A stretch of 64,000 nt of DNA from JBJGXI01 sp045635475 (GTDB taxonomy: Bacteria; Bacillota; Bacilli; Bacillales; Amphibacillaceae): the NCBI RefSeq assembly GCF_045635475.1, contig NZ_JBJGXI010000018.1, forward strand, positions 24,922-88,921, in the 5' to 3' direction. The notes beneath the pieces are model-generated. The model made no database searches. It was not told the DNA's origin and was given only the letters and a program-made list of their open reading frames with translations. Position 1 is the stretch's first letter, and every line of letters starts with the position of its first letter. This document shows, one piece after another, positions 1-8,415 of this stretch. A program made the position numbers and the translations under genes.

Positions 1-666
1 TTGTTGCGCAGGTCGTGGATCGATCTCTGCTTGGTATTCCGCTTGCGGATCTGCAACTGATGAAGCATAGTCTGGTTTTGATTCAGGAAGCATTAACTCA
101 ATCTCTTCCTGTTTGGCCCAAGTAGTTGCTAGGTTAGGATGCTTCCGATGAAAGGCCTCGTATTGGGTGGTATATATTTTAATCGTTTCAGCATTAACAG
201 GGACCGTCTGCTCGTCATAGAAAACCTTAAGAAAACGATCAACAGCATCCTCAAACGTCTCCGGCTCCGCCTCTTTATCCATCGCCAAATTCCACTCCAC
301 CCCTGTGGTGAGTGCTGATCTTGATAGATTAGAAGATCCAATAATCATCGTACCATTATCTTCATCATTGAATAGATAAGCCTTCGGATGAAAGGAAGTT
401 CCATTACTCCTCCATAGGCGAACCTCCACATTGTCATAACCGAGCGATAACTGCTGCAGCGCCTCCGGCTGCGTTATAAACAAATAATCGCCCGTACATA
501 TCTTAATATCCGCCCCACGCTTGGCCGCATCGATTAAGTATGGCTTTAACAGCTGCACACCAGATTTCATAACAAACGAAGCCAAAATATAAATAGTAGA
601 GGCTGAGCTGATTCCTTCAATGATATGCTGTTGTACGTTATCCGTAACTAGCTTAATTTTAGTCAT
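1..666 (-). CDS. HKD (phospholipase D-like) protein, N-terminal part
   Basis: The open frame runs off the left edge, so only the first 222 residues are visible. ATG lies at 666 and overlaps the stop of the next gene upstream by 8 bases. A PLD-type nuclease signature is seen: H93 and K95 in SFHPKAYLF, followed by MIIGSSNLSRSAL near residues 107-119. In Firmicutes this domain commonly opens a large DEAD/DEAH helicase with a DUF3427-type tail. A MazG-like and a HIT gene upstream fit that known neighbourhood. The helicase part itself is outside the window, so helicase identity is inference; a stand-alone PLD nuclease remains possible. Confidence 0.75.
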   Translation of the reverse strand, partial: MTKIKLVTDNVQQHIIEGISSASTIYILASFVMKSGVQLLKPYLIDAAKRGADIKICTGDYLFITQPEALQQLSLGYDNVEVRLWRSNGTSFHPKAYLFNDEDNGTMIIGSSNLSRSALTTGVEWNLAMDKEAEPETFEDAVDRFLKVFYDEQTVPVNAETIKIYTTQYEAFHRKHPNLATTWAKQEEIELMLPESKPDYASSVADPQAEYQAEIDPRPAQQ

Positions 667-985
667 CTTCAACCTCGATTAGAAATATTTTGTCATTAAA
701 CCCACCACGTTTTTCAGCCTTTTGCTGACGGATCTCCTCTACCTCGTCGATAGATGCACCGTGTGTATTCGCAAGAGCGTGGATCAGCTCTAGTATATCG
801 GCTAGTTCTTCGAGACTGTCTTGATCGTTGTCCGCTTCCAAGTATTCCTGGAGTTCTTCGCCTAGCTTGGTGCGCATTGCTTCTATGTATTCTGGATTAT
901 CTAGGATTCTTGTTTTGTATTGTTTGCCAGTTTTTTCGATAATTTGTGGGATTAGGTCGCGTACTAGTTTGTTGTATGTTGGCAT
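659..985 (-). CDS. MazG-like nucleoside triphosphate pyrophosphohydrolase
   Basis: Small all-alpha NTP pyrophosphohydrolase, the type often labelled phosphoribosyl-ATP pyrophosphohydrolase-like, expected to hydrolyse (d)NTPs to monophosphate and pyrophosphate in the cytosol. The protein opens with PTYNKLVRDLIPQ, typical of the family, and carries the metal-binding EExxE...ExxD pattern (GEELQEYLEA, then SLEELADILE). The second ATG, at 985, is preferred over 994 because AAAGG lies 8 bases before it. The gene overlaps the downstream HKD gene by 8 bases, so the two are probably translationally coupled. It may protect or clean the nucleotide pool, or act with the helicase and HIT gene. Confidence 0.85.
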   Translation of the reverse strand: MPTYNKLVRDLIPQIIEKTGKQYKTRILDNPEYIEAMRTKLGEELQEYLEADNDQDSLEELADILELIHALANTHGASIDEVEEIRQQKAEKRGGFNDKIFLIEVEDD

Positions 986-1012
986 GGGTAGCATCCTTTC
1001 TGGGTGTCTCTT

Positions 1013-1384
1013 TTATGGATATGGTACTAGATTCGGAATCGCTTTGCGAATACCACCAAGTGGATCTTCTATATCACCTTTATAACGTGGGATCAGATGA
1101 AAGTGAAGGTGATTCACTGTTTGTCCACCATATGGACCAATGTTCACTCCTATGTTGTAGCCATCAGGATTGTACTTTTCATCTAGTAGTTTCTTTCCTT
1201 CACGAATCAGTTCATGTATGGCCATGATTTGTTCTGGTGTTGCATCGAAATAATTCTGTTTGTGCTCTTTTGGAATTATTAATAAATGTCCTTTTTGGAC
1301 TGGGTATTTGTCGTAGAATGCTATTGCTAGGTTGTTTTGTAGTTCTATTTTCAGTTCAGTGTGGCTGCAAAATGGACAAGTCAT
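1013..1384 (-). CDS. HIT family hydrolase
   Basis: Histidine triad nucleotide hydrolase or transferase of 123 residues. The N terminus has a CPFC pair (residues 3-6) that with a later His usually binds zinc. The catalytic triad motif appears as NHLHFHLIPRYKGD near residues 91-104 (H-x-H-x-H). It lies 27 bases upstream of the MazG-like gene on the same strand, so the two are probably cotranscribed with the HKD gene. Substrate cannot be read from sequence; members hydrolyse AMP-linked or dinucleoside polyphosphates. Confidence 0.88.
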   Translation of the reverse strand: MTCPFCSHTELKIELQNNLAIAFYDKYPVQKGHLLIIPKEHKQNYFDATPEQIMAIHELIREGKKLLDEKYNPDGYNIGVNIGPYGGQTVNHLHFHLIPRYKGDIEDPLGGIRKAIPNLVPYP

Positions 1385-1412
1385 ACACTACTCCTTTAGT
1401 ACAAGGTATATA

Positions 1413-2987
1413 TTATTCTATATAATATTTTTGGACTATCTTTTTAACATTTGCTAACCCTTTCTTCTCTAATAACGATAATAACATTTCACCATCATAG
1501 TAAAAATCTAATTGGTTCGGTTTTAATTTACCTTTATTTAATTCTTTAAGATTCTTTAAGCTTTCTTCATCGAATTTAGCAGTGGTTATATAACATCCCT
1601 TTACTGGCATATCAGAAGTACACTTTAACACTTTTTTCGCGAATGGAAGAGTTCTTCCAGTAAACCATTTCACAGTGTATTTTGTATTATAATCTCCGTA
1701 CGGAATTACAGTTGATGATTTTAACCCTTTCATCTCGAAAATAACTATTTCATTTTGGTTATGAGAATAAACCACATAGTCGTACTCATAATATTCTTTT
1801 TCGTCTACATCTTTAATTTTCCGTAAATCCATTGATTGAACAATTGAAGAAGCAGGATATATTCCTGAAACAACAGGATACATTAAAGATTCAAATAGAT
1901 CGCCTTTTATATTTTGTAAATTATTCTCTTGTCCACTATCCCTAATAGAAGATAAAAGAAAATTCATTTTCTTGACATAGTCTTTAGTACCTAAAAACTC
2001 GTGAGATTTAACCAACTGAAAGTTCTCTATAATTTCATATATCTTTTCACCATAAACTGTTCCAAGGTTAAAGTTAAGTAACCCATATGCTTTTATCTTA
2101 TTCGTTACATTAAAAGATGTATTTTTATAAATTACTATTGGCAAAATTTTTCTAACACCGGTTTTCACACTGTTTCTTACTACTTGGATTCTACCAATAA
2201 AACCCTCCAGATCATGAATTGTGTATTTTCTACTAATCACTACATCTATAACAACCAAAGTTTTTTTCTCTTCTGATGTGGAGTTTTTATGCAATATGGG
2301 ACTAAGGCCTGTCGTATTTGTATAAGCAAAAGCATCCCACACAAAATTATTGTGAGTTGCACCCAATGTTGGTTTATTTTTATTTCTAAATACTATATTT
2401 TTATTATCAATAAGGTTATGATTCTGTAACCACCTTAATAGATCTGGTAAAAAAGCGGCATCAATTGTCATGTTATCAAAATGAGAATCAATTAGAACTT
2501 GAGGATTTGCAACTTTTTTTGAGTCAATAATATATATAATATTTCTTGAATCTTTAGTTATTTCAATAATATCTAAGGCTGATAACGTATTAATTATGTC
2601 ACCTAGTTGACTAATTTTAGAAGATGATTTTTTCAAAGGACTTCCTGTGATCTTTAATGCTTCGTAGTAAGAGATAATCCCTTTGTTAGATTTAATAATC
2701 GAAAGCAACCTATATATGGGTGGACGAGAATTTTTACACAATTTTAATACACTATTATAATCTAACTTATAAGATCGATTATAGTATGCATACTGCTTTT
2801 TTCCAAAAGTAATTGGTGAACTAGAATTAATAATTCTATTACTTACTGCTCTTTGAATTATCTTTCTTGCATAGTCAGCTTTTAAACCAATAAATTTTCT
2901 CATTAAATTATTGGTTAATTCCTGTCCCAGCATAACAGAGGTGGGGTTAGAGAAAAGTTCTTTTATATACAATTCATATTTATTCAT
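1413..2987 (-). CDS. Two-winged-helix protein with PD-(D/E)XK-like nuclease domain
   Basis: I do not recognise a named family. The first about 150 residues look like two winged-helix modules (residues 15-70 and 90-150), rich in Lys and Ser. The C-terminal part starts with KGDLFESLMYP (residue 361 on) and has D403 in EYDYVV, then E418-x-K420 in IVIFEMKG. That is the D...ExK core of restriction-endonuclease-like folds, with the GxxFE helix before it. A DNA-binding plus DNA-cleaving role, as a type IV restriction-like effector or an accessory to the adjacent ABC-3C operon, is inference. It ends 28 bases before the HIT start and lies 173 bases downstream of the ABC-3C ATPase gene. Codon use is as AT-rich as the ABC-3C genes. 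Confidence 0.6.
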   Translation of the reverse strand: MNKYELYIKELFSNPTSVMLGQELTNNLMRKFIGLKADYARKIIQRAVSNRIINSSSPITFGKKQYAYYNRSYKLDYNSVLKLCKNSRPPIYRLLSIIKSNKGIISYYEALKITGSPLKKSSSKISQLGDIINTLSALDIIEITKDSRNIIYIIDSKKVANPQVLIDSHFDNMTIDAAFLPDLLRWLQNHNLIDNKNIVFRNKNKPTLGATHNNFVWDAFAYTNTTGLSPILHKNSTSEEKKTLVVIDVVISRKYTIHDLEGFIGRIQVVRNSVKTGVRKILPIVIYKNTSFNVTNKIKAYGLLNFNLGTVYGEKIYEIIENFQLVKSHEFLGTKDYVKKMNFLLSSIRDSGQENNLQNIKGDLFESLMYPVVSGIYPASSIVQSMDLRKIKDVDEKEYYEYDYVVYSHNQNEIVIFEMKGLKSSTVIPYGDYNTKYTVKWFTGRTLPFAKKVLKCTSDMPVKGCYITTAKFDEESLKNLKELNKGKLKPNQLDFYYDGEMLLSLLEKKGLANVKKIVQKYYIE

Positions 2988-3160
2988 ACTTGTCCCACTG
3001 CCCTTATATTAATATATTTAAAGAAAAAGAGGTTCTTACGAAATTAATTTAAACCATTCATATCAAGGGTTTGGATATGATTTTATTTCTTTTAAAATGT
3101 CACATTCGATTGTCTCTAAGGTTTCTACGATGCAATTAACTCATCACTGTGTAAATTAAA

Positions 3161-5143
3161 TCAGTTATACCAATAAGTAGGTATTAATTTTTCTCCATCA
3201 CGCCATACTTCTACTTCATGAACTTCTTCTATGTCGCCATAAACATCTCCATCAGCATGGTCTAACACAATCGCTTGCCATCTCCCATTACTATTTTTTA
3301 TTGATTTCGCCATAGTTTTAAACATTTTCTTTACAGCCTCAATATCTTCATTATCAAATTCAGGATCTCCCTCATTCTCTTGAATATATTTTTTAAGTTT
3401 GGGAAAATAAACTTGACTTGGTTGGTCAAATATCACAAAACTAGGAACATATGATTCCTTCAAATTTAAGAAATACTCGTGCAATGAACACATCATAGCT
3501 ATGTGAAAAGAAACCCAGTTAGATGCACTTCCTACTTCTGAAAGAAAATGCCAGTGATTATCGTTACTTAAAACCGATACATTTAAATCTTTAATACTGA
3601 ACCTTGGAGCAACCTGTCTATATTTATCTTCTACATCTAATAATTGTAAATGATTAAGTATACCCTGAGCGATTTTTAATGTTGCATTTTCAATTTTCCT
3701 TTCAATTCCACCTGGATCAGTAGATTTAAATAGCTCATCAAGCTCTTCTCTTAATGTATCAATTCGAATTTGAAGTTCTCCTCCATCTGTTAAACTCTCA
3801 AATGTCTCTAGAGAAGTCTTTAATTGCCCCAAGAATAAGTACATATTCTTTTTACGATGAAAATTTCGTTGTGCTTCTTTGTCTTTTGCTAACAATAAAT
3901 CAAATCGTTTCTGGTTCCTATCCTTTTTTTGTAGTAATACCTTTAATTCTAGTTTTAAGCGCTCCTCTTCTCTATTAAAGGAAGTTGGTACTTCTGCCAA
4001 CTTTCTTGATTGCGCCTCATACTTTTTAAATTCTGCAGCAATTCTTGATATTTCATTATTTTTATTTGGATGTTCGTATGACCCACATGTTGGACACTTT
4101 TCTGCTTCAAGAGAAATATCCTCTAACCACTGCGAAATATGTAACCTTTCTACTCTCTTTCTCACAGAACTTCCATAATCAGATAGACCAGTTTTAAGCT
4201 TATCCACATCACTTAATCTTTTTTTTAGTTTTGCAATATTTTCACTTATAAGATCTTCTTCTTCTTCAAGTTCAATAATCTCCTTATTAGAAGTTTCTAT
4301 ATCATTAATATCTGTATGTGAATAATAGGGAATATTCCCCACAATATCTCTGGAAATCTCTATTAACTCATCTAAACTAATCTGTTCATTTACTGTTTCC
4401 TCTGTAATTCCATACTCAATAGCTACCTTAATCTGACTTAATAAATTTAACTTCCAACCTGAGGATATATCCTCAAGTTTTTCATATTCCTTGATAGTAT
4501 GATTAAGTTGCTTTTCAACTACCTTGAAACGGTGTCTAGCAACAAGTGTTTCAAGGGTTTCAGCTCCTAATATAAAAGGAAACCAATTCTTCAATCGTTC
4601 TCTATGTTCATAGGCATGAGTTTTGTAGAAGAGTATATTCTGATTTGCAACTATATCCTGATTCTGAAAAGTAAATGCCATTAAATCTCTAAAACTGAGT
4701 CTTCTTTGATAAGCATTATTTTCATTCTCATTCCCCAATTCTAAATAGGGGACTGCAGAAATAGTATTTAAAATATGTTTAACATTTTCAAATTTTTCAT
4801 TTCCATTCTCAATAAAAGGAGGGATATCTACATTGATACCTCTGTATAAGTAAAACTCATTTGATACTTTGTTTCCATCAGGTACCTTTCTACATAGTAA
4901 GATCTGTTCTACTTCAGTTTTGAAAACAACACCATACCAAGAAGCATTATCTCTAATTGTGTCAATAGGGATAGAGCAATCACTAGATGCTAGACAGTAG
5001 TCAATTATTGGAATAATAGCCGATTTTCCTGTACGCGAAGCCCCAGTAATAACATTTACCACACCAGGTTTAAATTCAACTGTTCTAGGATGAAACCTTT
5101 TAGATTTTGGCCAAATAATTAATTTTAGAAATTGAAAATACAT
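3161..5143 (-). CDS. DUF3732 SMC/Rad50-like ATPase of an ABC-3C system
   Basis: 660-residue ABC-superfamily ATPase. Walker A is GASRTGKS (34-41). A coiled coil with a Rad50-like CPTCG zinc-hook element (C350, C353) occupies the middle. An ABC-signature-like stretch EVGSASNW lies near 535-542, and FVIFDQPSQ (569-577) is the Walker B/D-loop region. This arrangement defines DUF3732, the ATPase component of the ABC-three-component (ABC-3C) systems predicted from comparative genomics to act in defence against foreign nucleic acids. Its start shares a base with the stop of the middle-component gene, so the genes are coupled. Role in sensing DNA ends or phage structures is inference. Confidence 0.85.
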   Translation of the reverse strand: MYFQFLKLIIWPKSKRFHPRTVEFKPGVVNVITGASRTGKSAIIPIIDYCLASSDCSIPIDTIRDNASWYGVVFKTEVEQILLCRKVPDGNKVSNEFYLYRGINVDIPPFIENGNEKFENVKHILNTISAVPYLELGNENENNAYQRRLSFRDLMAFTFQNQDIVANQNILFYKTHAYEHRERLKNWFPFILGAETLETLVARHRFKVVEKQLNHTIKEYEKLEDISSGWKLNLLSQIKVAIEYGITEETVNEQISLDELIEISRDIVGNIPYYSHTDINDIETSNKEIIELEEEEDLISENIAKLKKRLSDVDKLKTGLSDYGSSVRKRVERLHISQWLEDISLEAEKCPTCGSYEHPNKNNEISRIAAEFKKYEAQSRKLAEVPTSFNREEERLKLELKVLLQKKDRNQKRFDLLLAKDKEAQRNFHRKKNMYLFLGQLKTSLETFESLTDGGELQIRIDTLREELDELFKSTDPGGIERKIENATLKIAQGILNHLQLLDVEDKYRQVAPRFSIKDLNVSVLSNDNHWHFLSEVGSASNWVSFHIAMMCSLHEYFLNLKESYVPSFVIFDQPSQVYFPKLKKYIQENEGDPEFDNEDIEAVKKMFKTMAKSIKNSNGRWQAIVLDHADGDVYGDIEEVHEVEVWRDGEKLIPTYWYN

Positions 5144-5646
5144 TATAAAACCACCTTTAAATAAGTAGTTATAGTAGGTATATCATGTTTCGAGAACCAC
5201 TTCCCCAATATTTCTGCCTTATCTCCTTCTCTCTTAATTTTATTTTTTAATGCTTTTCCATTGCTTGCTCTTTTAACTAAATCACAAGGATATATTCTTC
5301 CACTCGTTGGATCCCATATCAATAACCCCTGTCCGACTGCAATATCGATAGCTTTTAATGTATACGATTTTCTCTCTCCAACTTTGCTATGAATTGATAA
5401 TAATAAATCGATATCTTTATTATCTTCAAAACTTCGAATATATGATTGTAGACCTTCCCGCCTATTACTAATAGCGTCCAACAATCGGTTGTTTGTAAGT
5501 ATTGCAATTGCTATAAAGTGTAAAATAGCTATCGGAGCTTCACCTTTTGGGTGATTGTTAGAATAACCCTGTGTAAAACGCCATAACAAATAAGCTCCAA
5601 TTAATGGCGTATTCCATATTTTCACTTCCTGTACTAGTCGTCCCAA
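5143..5646 (-). CDS. ABC-3C system middle component
   Basis: 167-residue helical protein between a nuclease-domain gene and a DUF3732 ATPase gene, 7 bases from the first and sharing a base with the second. Segments such as IWNTPLIGAYLLWRFTQGY and AIAILHFIAIAIL in the first 50 residues resemble the small middle component family of ABC-3C systems, which is thought to bridge the ATPase and the effector. No catalytic motif is visible. The assignment rests on size, gene order and this N-terminal pattern. Confidence 0.7.
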   Translation of the reverse strand: MGRLVQEVKIWNTPLIGAYLLWRFTQGYSNNHPKGEAPIAILHFIAIAILTNNRLLDAISNRREGLQSYIRSFEDNKDIDLLLSIHSKVGERKSYTLKAIDIAVGQGLLIWDPTSGRIYPCDLVKRASNGKALKNKIKREGDKAEILGKWFSKHDIPTITTYLKVVL

Positions 5647-5653
5647 AATGATA

Positions 5654-6805
5654 TCACCTTTTCCCCAAAAATATTTCCTCCCAATTAGGATGCCAACCTA
5701 ATTCTAGATCATCCGCTAAAGCATGATACGTTCCTGGGATAGTCGAACTTGGCGGAACCATGTTTCTAATCTGAATTTTTTGTAATTTACAGTCCAAGAA
5801 TAATAAGTGTCCCTTTTTGATTTCATCTAGATTACCATTTGTGATATTTATTCTAACTCTATGACTTGCCCAAAAGGTTTTTAAGCTTTCTTCAAATTCA
5901 GCTGCAACATCTTCGTTTATTATCTCTGCCTCAATCCATTTTTCTCGATTCATATCTGCTCTCAAATAATCTGTTACTGCCTCAATGACTTCATCTCCAT
6001 CAATTTCAATTTTTTCGAGTTGCTTTAAATATTTTGGCGCTCCCTTAATTTCATCATAAATTTCTTTTTTTTCATAATTTATATGAATCGTAAAATCAAT
6101 TAGTTCGCGACTTCTTGCTCGGTCATAATGTACAAGAAACTCATCGTCAAACTCTGACCATGAAATTATAGCTTGTTCTTGCCTACTCAATTTTTCTATT
6201 ACAGTTTTTTGTAACCACCCGCTAAGTTTTTCTAATGTATATTCTATTTGACCACTTGGGACATGTTTCTTTCTTATTTCGTTACGAACCTCATGAAAAC
6301 CTGAACCACTTCCTACCTGGATTTCATATCTAACTATTAATTTTACAAATAGGTTAGGATTTTGATTAATTACATAATCGTAATATTTCCATATTGAGTG
6401 ATCAGATTTTATATCCATCAATGCTGATTTTAATTCATCAATCGCCTGATATGCTTCTATTTCGCTACTTATTCCACTTAATTTCCCAGCTATTCCTGAT
6501 CTTCCATCATGGTTTGAGTACAATAAAAATTTTGTTCTACCTATATCTAAAGTTCCCTCATTACATGCTAAAATCCAATTATTAAACGTTTTCCACAAGT
6601 CCGTTGATCTATCTGTAACTGGATTACTGACTATTGAAGATTTGTCTTCTTCTGCGGTAACCGTTCCATTAGAATGGATTGTTGCCACATCACCTAATAC
6701 TTCAATACAAACCGAATCATCCGTATCACAAGTAAGTAAATGAAATAAAGCTCGAGGAAATTGCAGGGAATACCCTAATAACTGACCTGCTGCATTTGTA
6801 TTCAT
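5654..6805 (-). CDS. ABC-3C effector with Cap4-like dsDNA nuclease domain
   Basis: 383-residue protein heading the operon. The first about 100 residues (GYSLQFPRALFHLLT, then CIEVLGDV, AEEDKSS, and DLWKTFNNW) match the layout of the DUF4297/Cap4 nuclease domain, a restriction-type fold where an acidic residue and an E/Q-x-K pair form the active site; here the pair would be E-D-K in AEEDK. The remainder (120-383) is probably a system-specific C-terminal domain that binds the other components. In ABC-3C systems this type of gene is the predicted toxic effector. Exact catalytic residues are inferred by pattern only. Confidence 0.7.
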   Translation of the reverse strand: MNTNAAGQLLGYSLQFPRALFHLLTCDTDDSVCIEVLGDVATIHSNGTVTAEEDKSSIVSNPVTDRSTDLWKTFNNWILACNEGTLDIGRTKFLLYSNHDGRSGIAGKLSGISSEIEAYQAIDELKSALMDIKSDHSIWKYYDYVINQNPNLFVKLIVRYEIQVGSGSGFHEVRNEIRKKHVPSGQIEYTLEKLSGWLQKTVIEKLSRQEQAIISWSEFDDEFLVHYDRARSRELIDFTIHINYEKKEIYDEIKGAPKYLKQLEKIEIDGDEVIEAVTDYLRADMNREKWIEAEIINEDVAAEFEESLKTFWASHRVRINITNGNLDEIKKGHLLFLDCKLQKIQIRNMVPPSSTIPGTYHALADDLELGWHPNWEEIFLGKR

Positions 6806-7342
6806 TCTAGGTCTCCTTTATTTTTCATTTCAATAACTTGTATCTAAATTCGCAACAGCATTTTTCGTCCATATTTCTTAGTTCTTAATATCGATCTTGC
6901 AATTCGATCTAGTTAAATCTATATTTCTCATAAATTGCTAGTTTTACCTTCTCTCTGCATAACTTGGATCGTTTTTTAAACCTCAATTCTCCATGTACAC
7001 TTTTCCACAGATAAATAGCAATACACTTGCTCTTCGACAGGTAACTTAAGTTCGAAAGCGCGTGAAATTTCAAGTATGCATAGTCAGTTATCAATCAACT
7101 TATCTGTACGTGACCCGACAAAGTATCCACTTTGGATTTCTCACTAAACCCTTATGGTATAACCTTTTATTACTCAACAGAACGGCCTCCTTCATTAAAC
7201 AAATCTCGACTTAAGTTGACAAAATAATTAGATAATTATATTTTAGCATAATATTCCAACATAGATAGGTTATTTCTGGTATTTTATAATTCAAATGATC
7301 AACTAGCTTAGTAACAAAAATAACGCATCAGCACACATTTAG
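6806..7342. other. Gene-free interval between ABC-3C operon and 7343 gene
   Basis: About 540 AT-rich bases. It should hold the promoter of the minus-strand ABC-3C operon. A plus-strand TTGACA (7216-7221) followed 16 bases later by TATATT (7238-7243) looks like a promoter but has no plus-strand gene in front of it. A 61-codon minus-strand frame at 6909-7094 lacks a ribosome binding site and is not called. Confidence 0.5.
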
Positions 7343-7951
7343 TTAATCCAGGTGAAACTCCACCAACTCTCCCCGTTTCTTCTCCCCAAGCACTTCCCAA
7401 ACCCGACTCTCTAGCCAACCATCACTCGTCGCAATAGCTAATCGAAACATCATATACCCATCTGCTGTATTAATGTACTGTTCAAATTCAGGGTTATCAT
7501 ACGTTGGATAAGTAACTAATAAATACATACACAATCGATTTAAAAAGTCCTCTTCATACCATTCTTCCTCGCTGTATTCACAGGATACATGATCGAACAT
7601 GAACTGTGTCCCTTTCGATTCACCTGTTGTAATCTCCATCACACCAAATCCACAATCAATCGCGGCATCTATATCAACCTTTTGCCCTTCAAAAAAGAAC
7701 AAGTAATTTTCCATACCATATTCATGATCAAATGCTGTAACCATTCCATTTACAGCTTGCTTGTCGGCAATTTCCTTCATCGTGTGTTCACTAATGTTGA
7801 TCACATCATTCACATCGAGATTGAGATATCTGCCAAATGGAGATATTTGATCACCAAACTCACCCTCATAAATCACATACGACATTATTTTATAGTCCTC
7901 CCCTTTCAAATCTGATAATTTTGCTGATACAACGCATGGCTTTTTTCCCAC
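7343..7951 (-). CDS. Hypothetical acidic cytosolic protein
   Basis: 202 residues, GTG start at 7951 with AAAGGAGGAG just upstream, which makes this start secure. No signal peptide or membrane segment. The sequence is rich in Asp, Glu, Tyr and Phe, with regions such as MVTAFDHEYGMENYLFFFEG and DGYMMFRLAIATSDGWLE. I do not recognise the family. Nothing nearby on this strand is clearly cotranscribed, so it is probably monocistronic. Confidence 0.7.
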   Translation of the reverse strand: MGKKPCVVSAKLSDLKGEDYKIMSYVIYEGEFGDQISPFGRYLNLDVNDVINISEHTMKEIADKQAVNGMVTAFDHEYGMENYLFFFEGQKVDIDAAIDCGFGVMEITTGESKGTQFMFDHVSCEYSEEEWYEEDFLNRLCMYLLVTYPTYDNPEFEQYINTADGYMMFRLAIATSDGWLESRVWEVLGEKKRGELVEFHLD

Positions 7952-7980
7952 GTAAATCTCCTCCTTTATTTTAGTCCAAC

Positions 7981-8010
7981 TTAAAAAGCACCTTTCCGAA
8001 GAAAGATGCT
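7981..8010 (-). terminator. Minus-strand hairpin with T run
   Basis: Stem AGCATCTTTC / GAAAGGTGCT read on the minus strand with a short TTCG-like loop, followed by a T run at 7987-7983. It would end minus-strand transcripts coming from the nuclease gene side, before the 7951 gene. Confidence 0.6.
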
Positions 8011-8069
8011 CTACTGGCTAAGCAAATATAAATTATAAATTGGTGTGCTTGAAAACACACAGATACGGC

Positions 8070-8150
8070 GGAACGCGGGGTCAGTTTTACCGTCCCAACA
8101 GTACCCTAAATTTTTCTCAAACCGAAACAGTAAACCTAACCCGCTGTTCC
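8070..8150 (+). repeat. REP-like hairpin element, copy 1 (diverged)
   Basis: Starts GGAACGCGGGGTCAG and ends near GTTCC. The inner arms carry several substitutions compared with other copies, so it is an old copy. It is followed directly by a remnant of the MFS gene, as copy 6 is followed by the intact MFS gene. Confidence 0.85.
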
Positions 8151-8152
8151 AC

Positions 8153-8310
8153 CCCTAAAACCGTCTCGTACCTATGATGTACAAGGTGGCAAGCAGTGCA
8201 AATAGGATAAATAACCCATATTGGAAAAGCTTTCAACGACTTATCGAAAATAACGTAACCCGCTTTCTTGATTCCACTTTCTACTGGATATAGTTAGAAA
8301 AAACTGGCTA
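8153..8310 (-). pseudogene. Decayed 3' fragment of MFS transporter gene (duplicate of 24865-25080)
   Basis: Bases 8153-8310 align with the 3' end of the MFS gene at 24865-25080: both contain CCGTCTCGT, then GGCAAGCAGTGCAAATAGG versus AGCAAGCAGTACAAATAGG, then GATTCCACTTTCT and TGGATATAGTTAGAAAA. About 50 bases between TTGGAAA and AGCTTTCAACGAC are missing from this copy. It has no start and no coding capacity. Both copies have the hairpin element on the same side, so the element and gene end were copied together. Confidence 0.85.
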
Positions 8311-8415
8311 ATCATTTCAATCATTTACTTAATCCCAACGCTCACAATAGATACCCCCAACTGGAACAAAGAGCCCAACCCCAATCTCCCACAAACAACG
8401 TGCCAGAGGACCGCC

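Noticed and set aside
6909..7094. 61-codon minus-strand frame
   Set aside because: No ribosome binding site and a composition typical of random AT-rich DNA.
7216..7243. Plus-strand TTGACA/TATATT promoter
   Set aside because: No plus-strand gene follows; in AT-rich DNA such boxes arise by chance.
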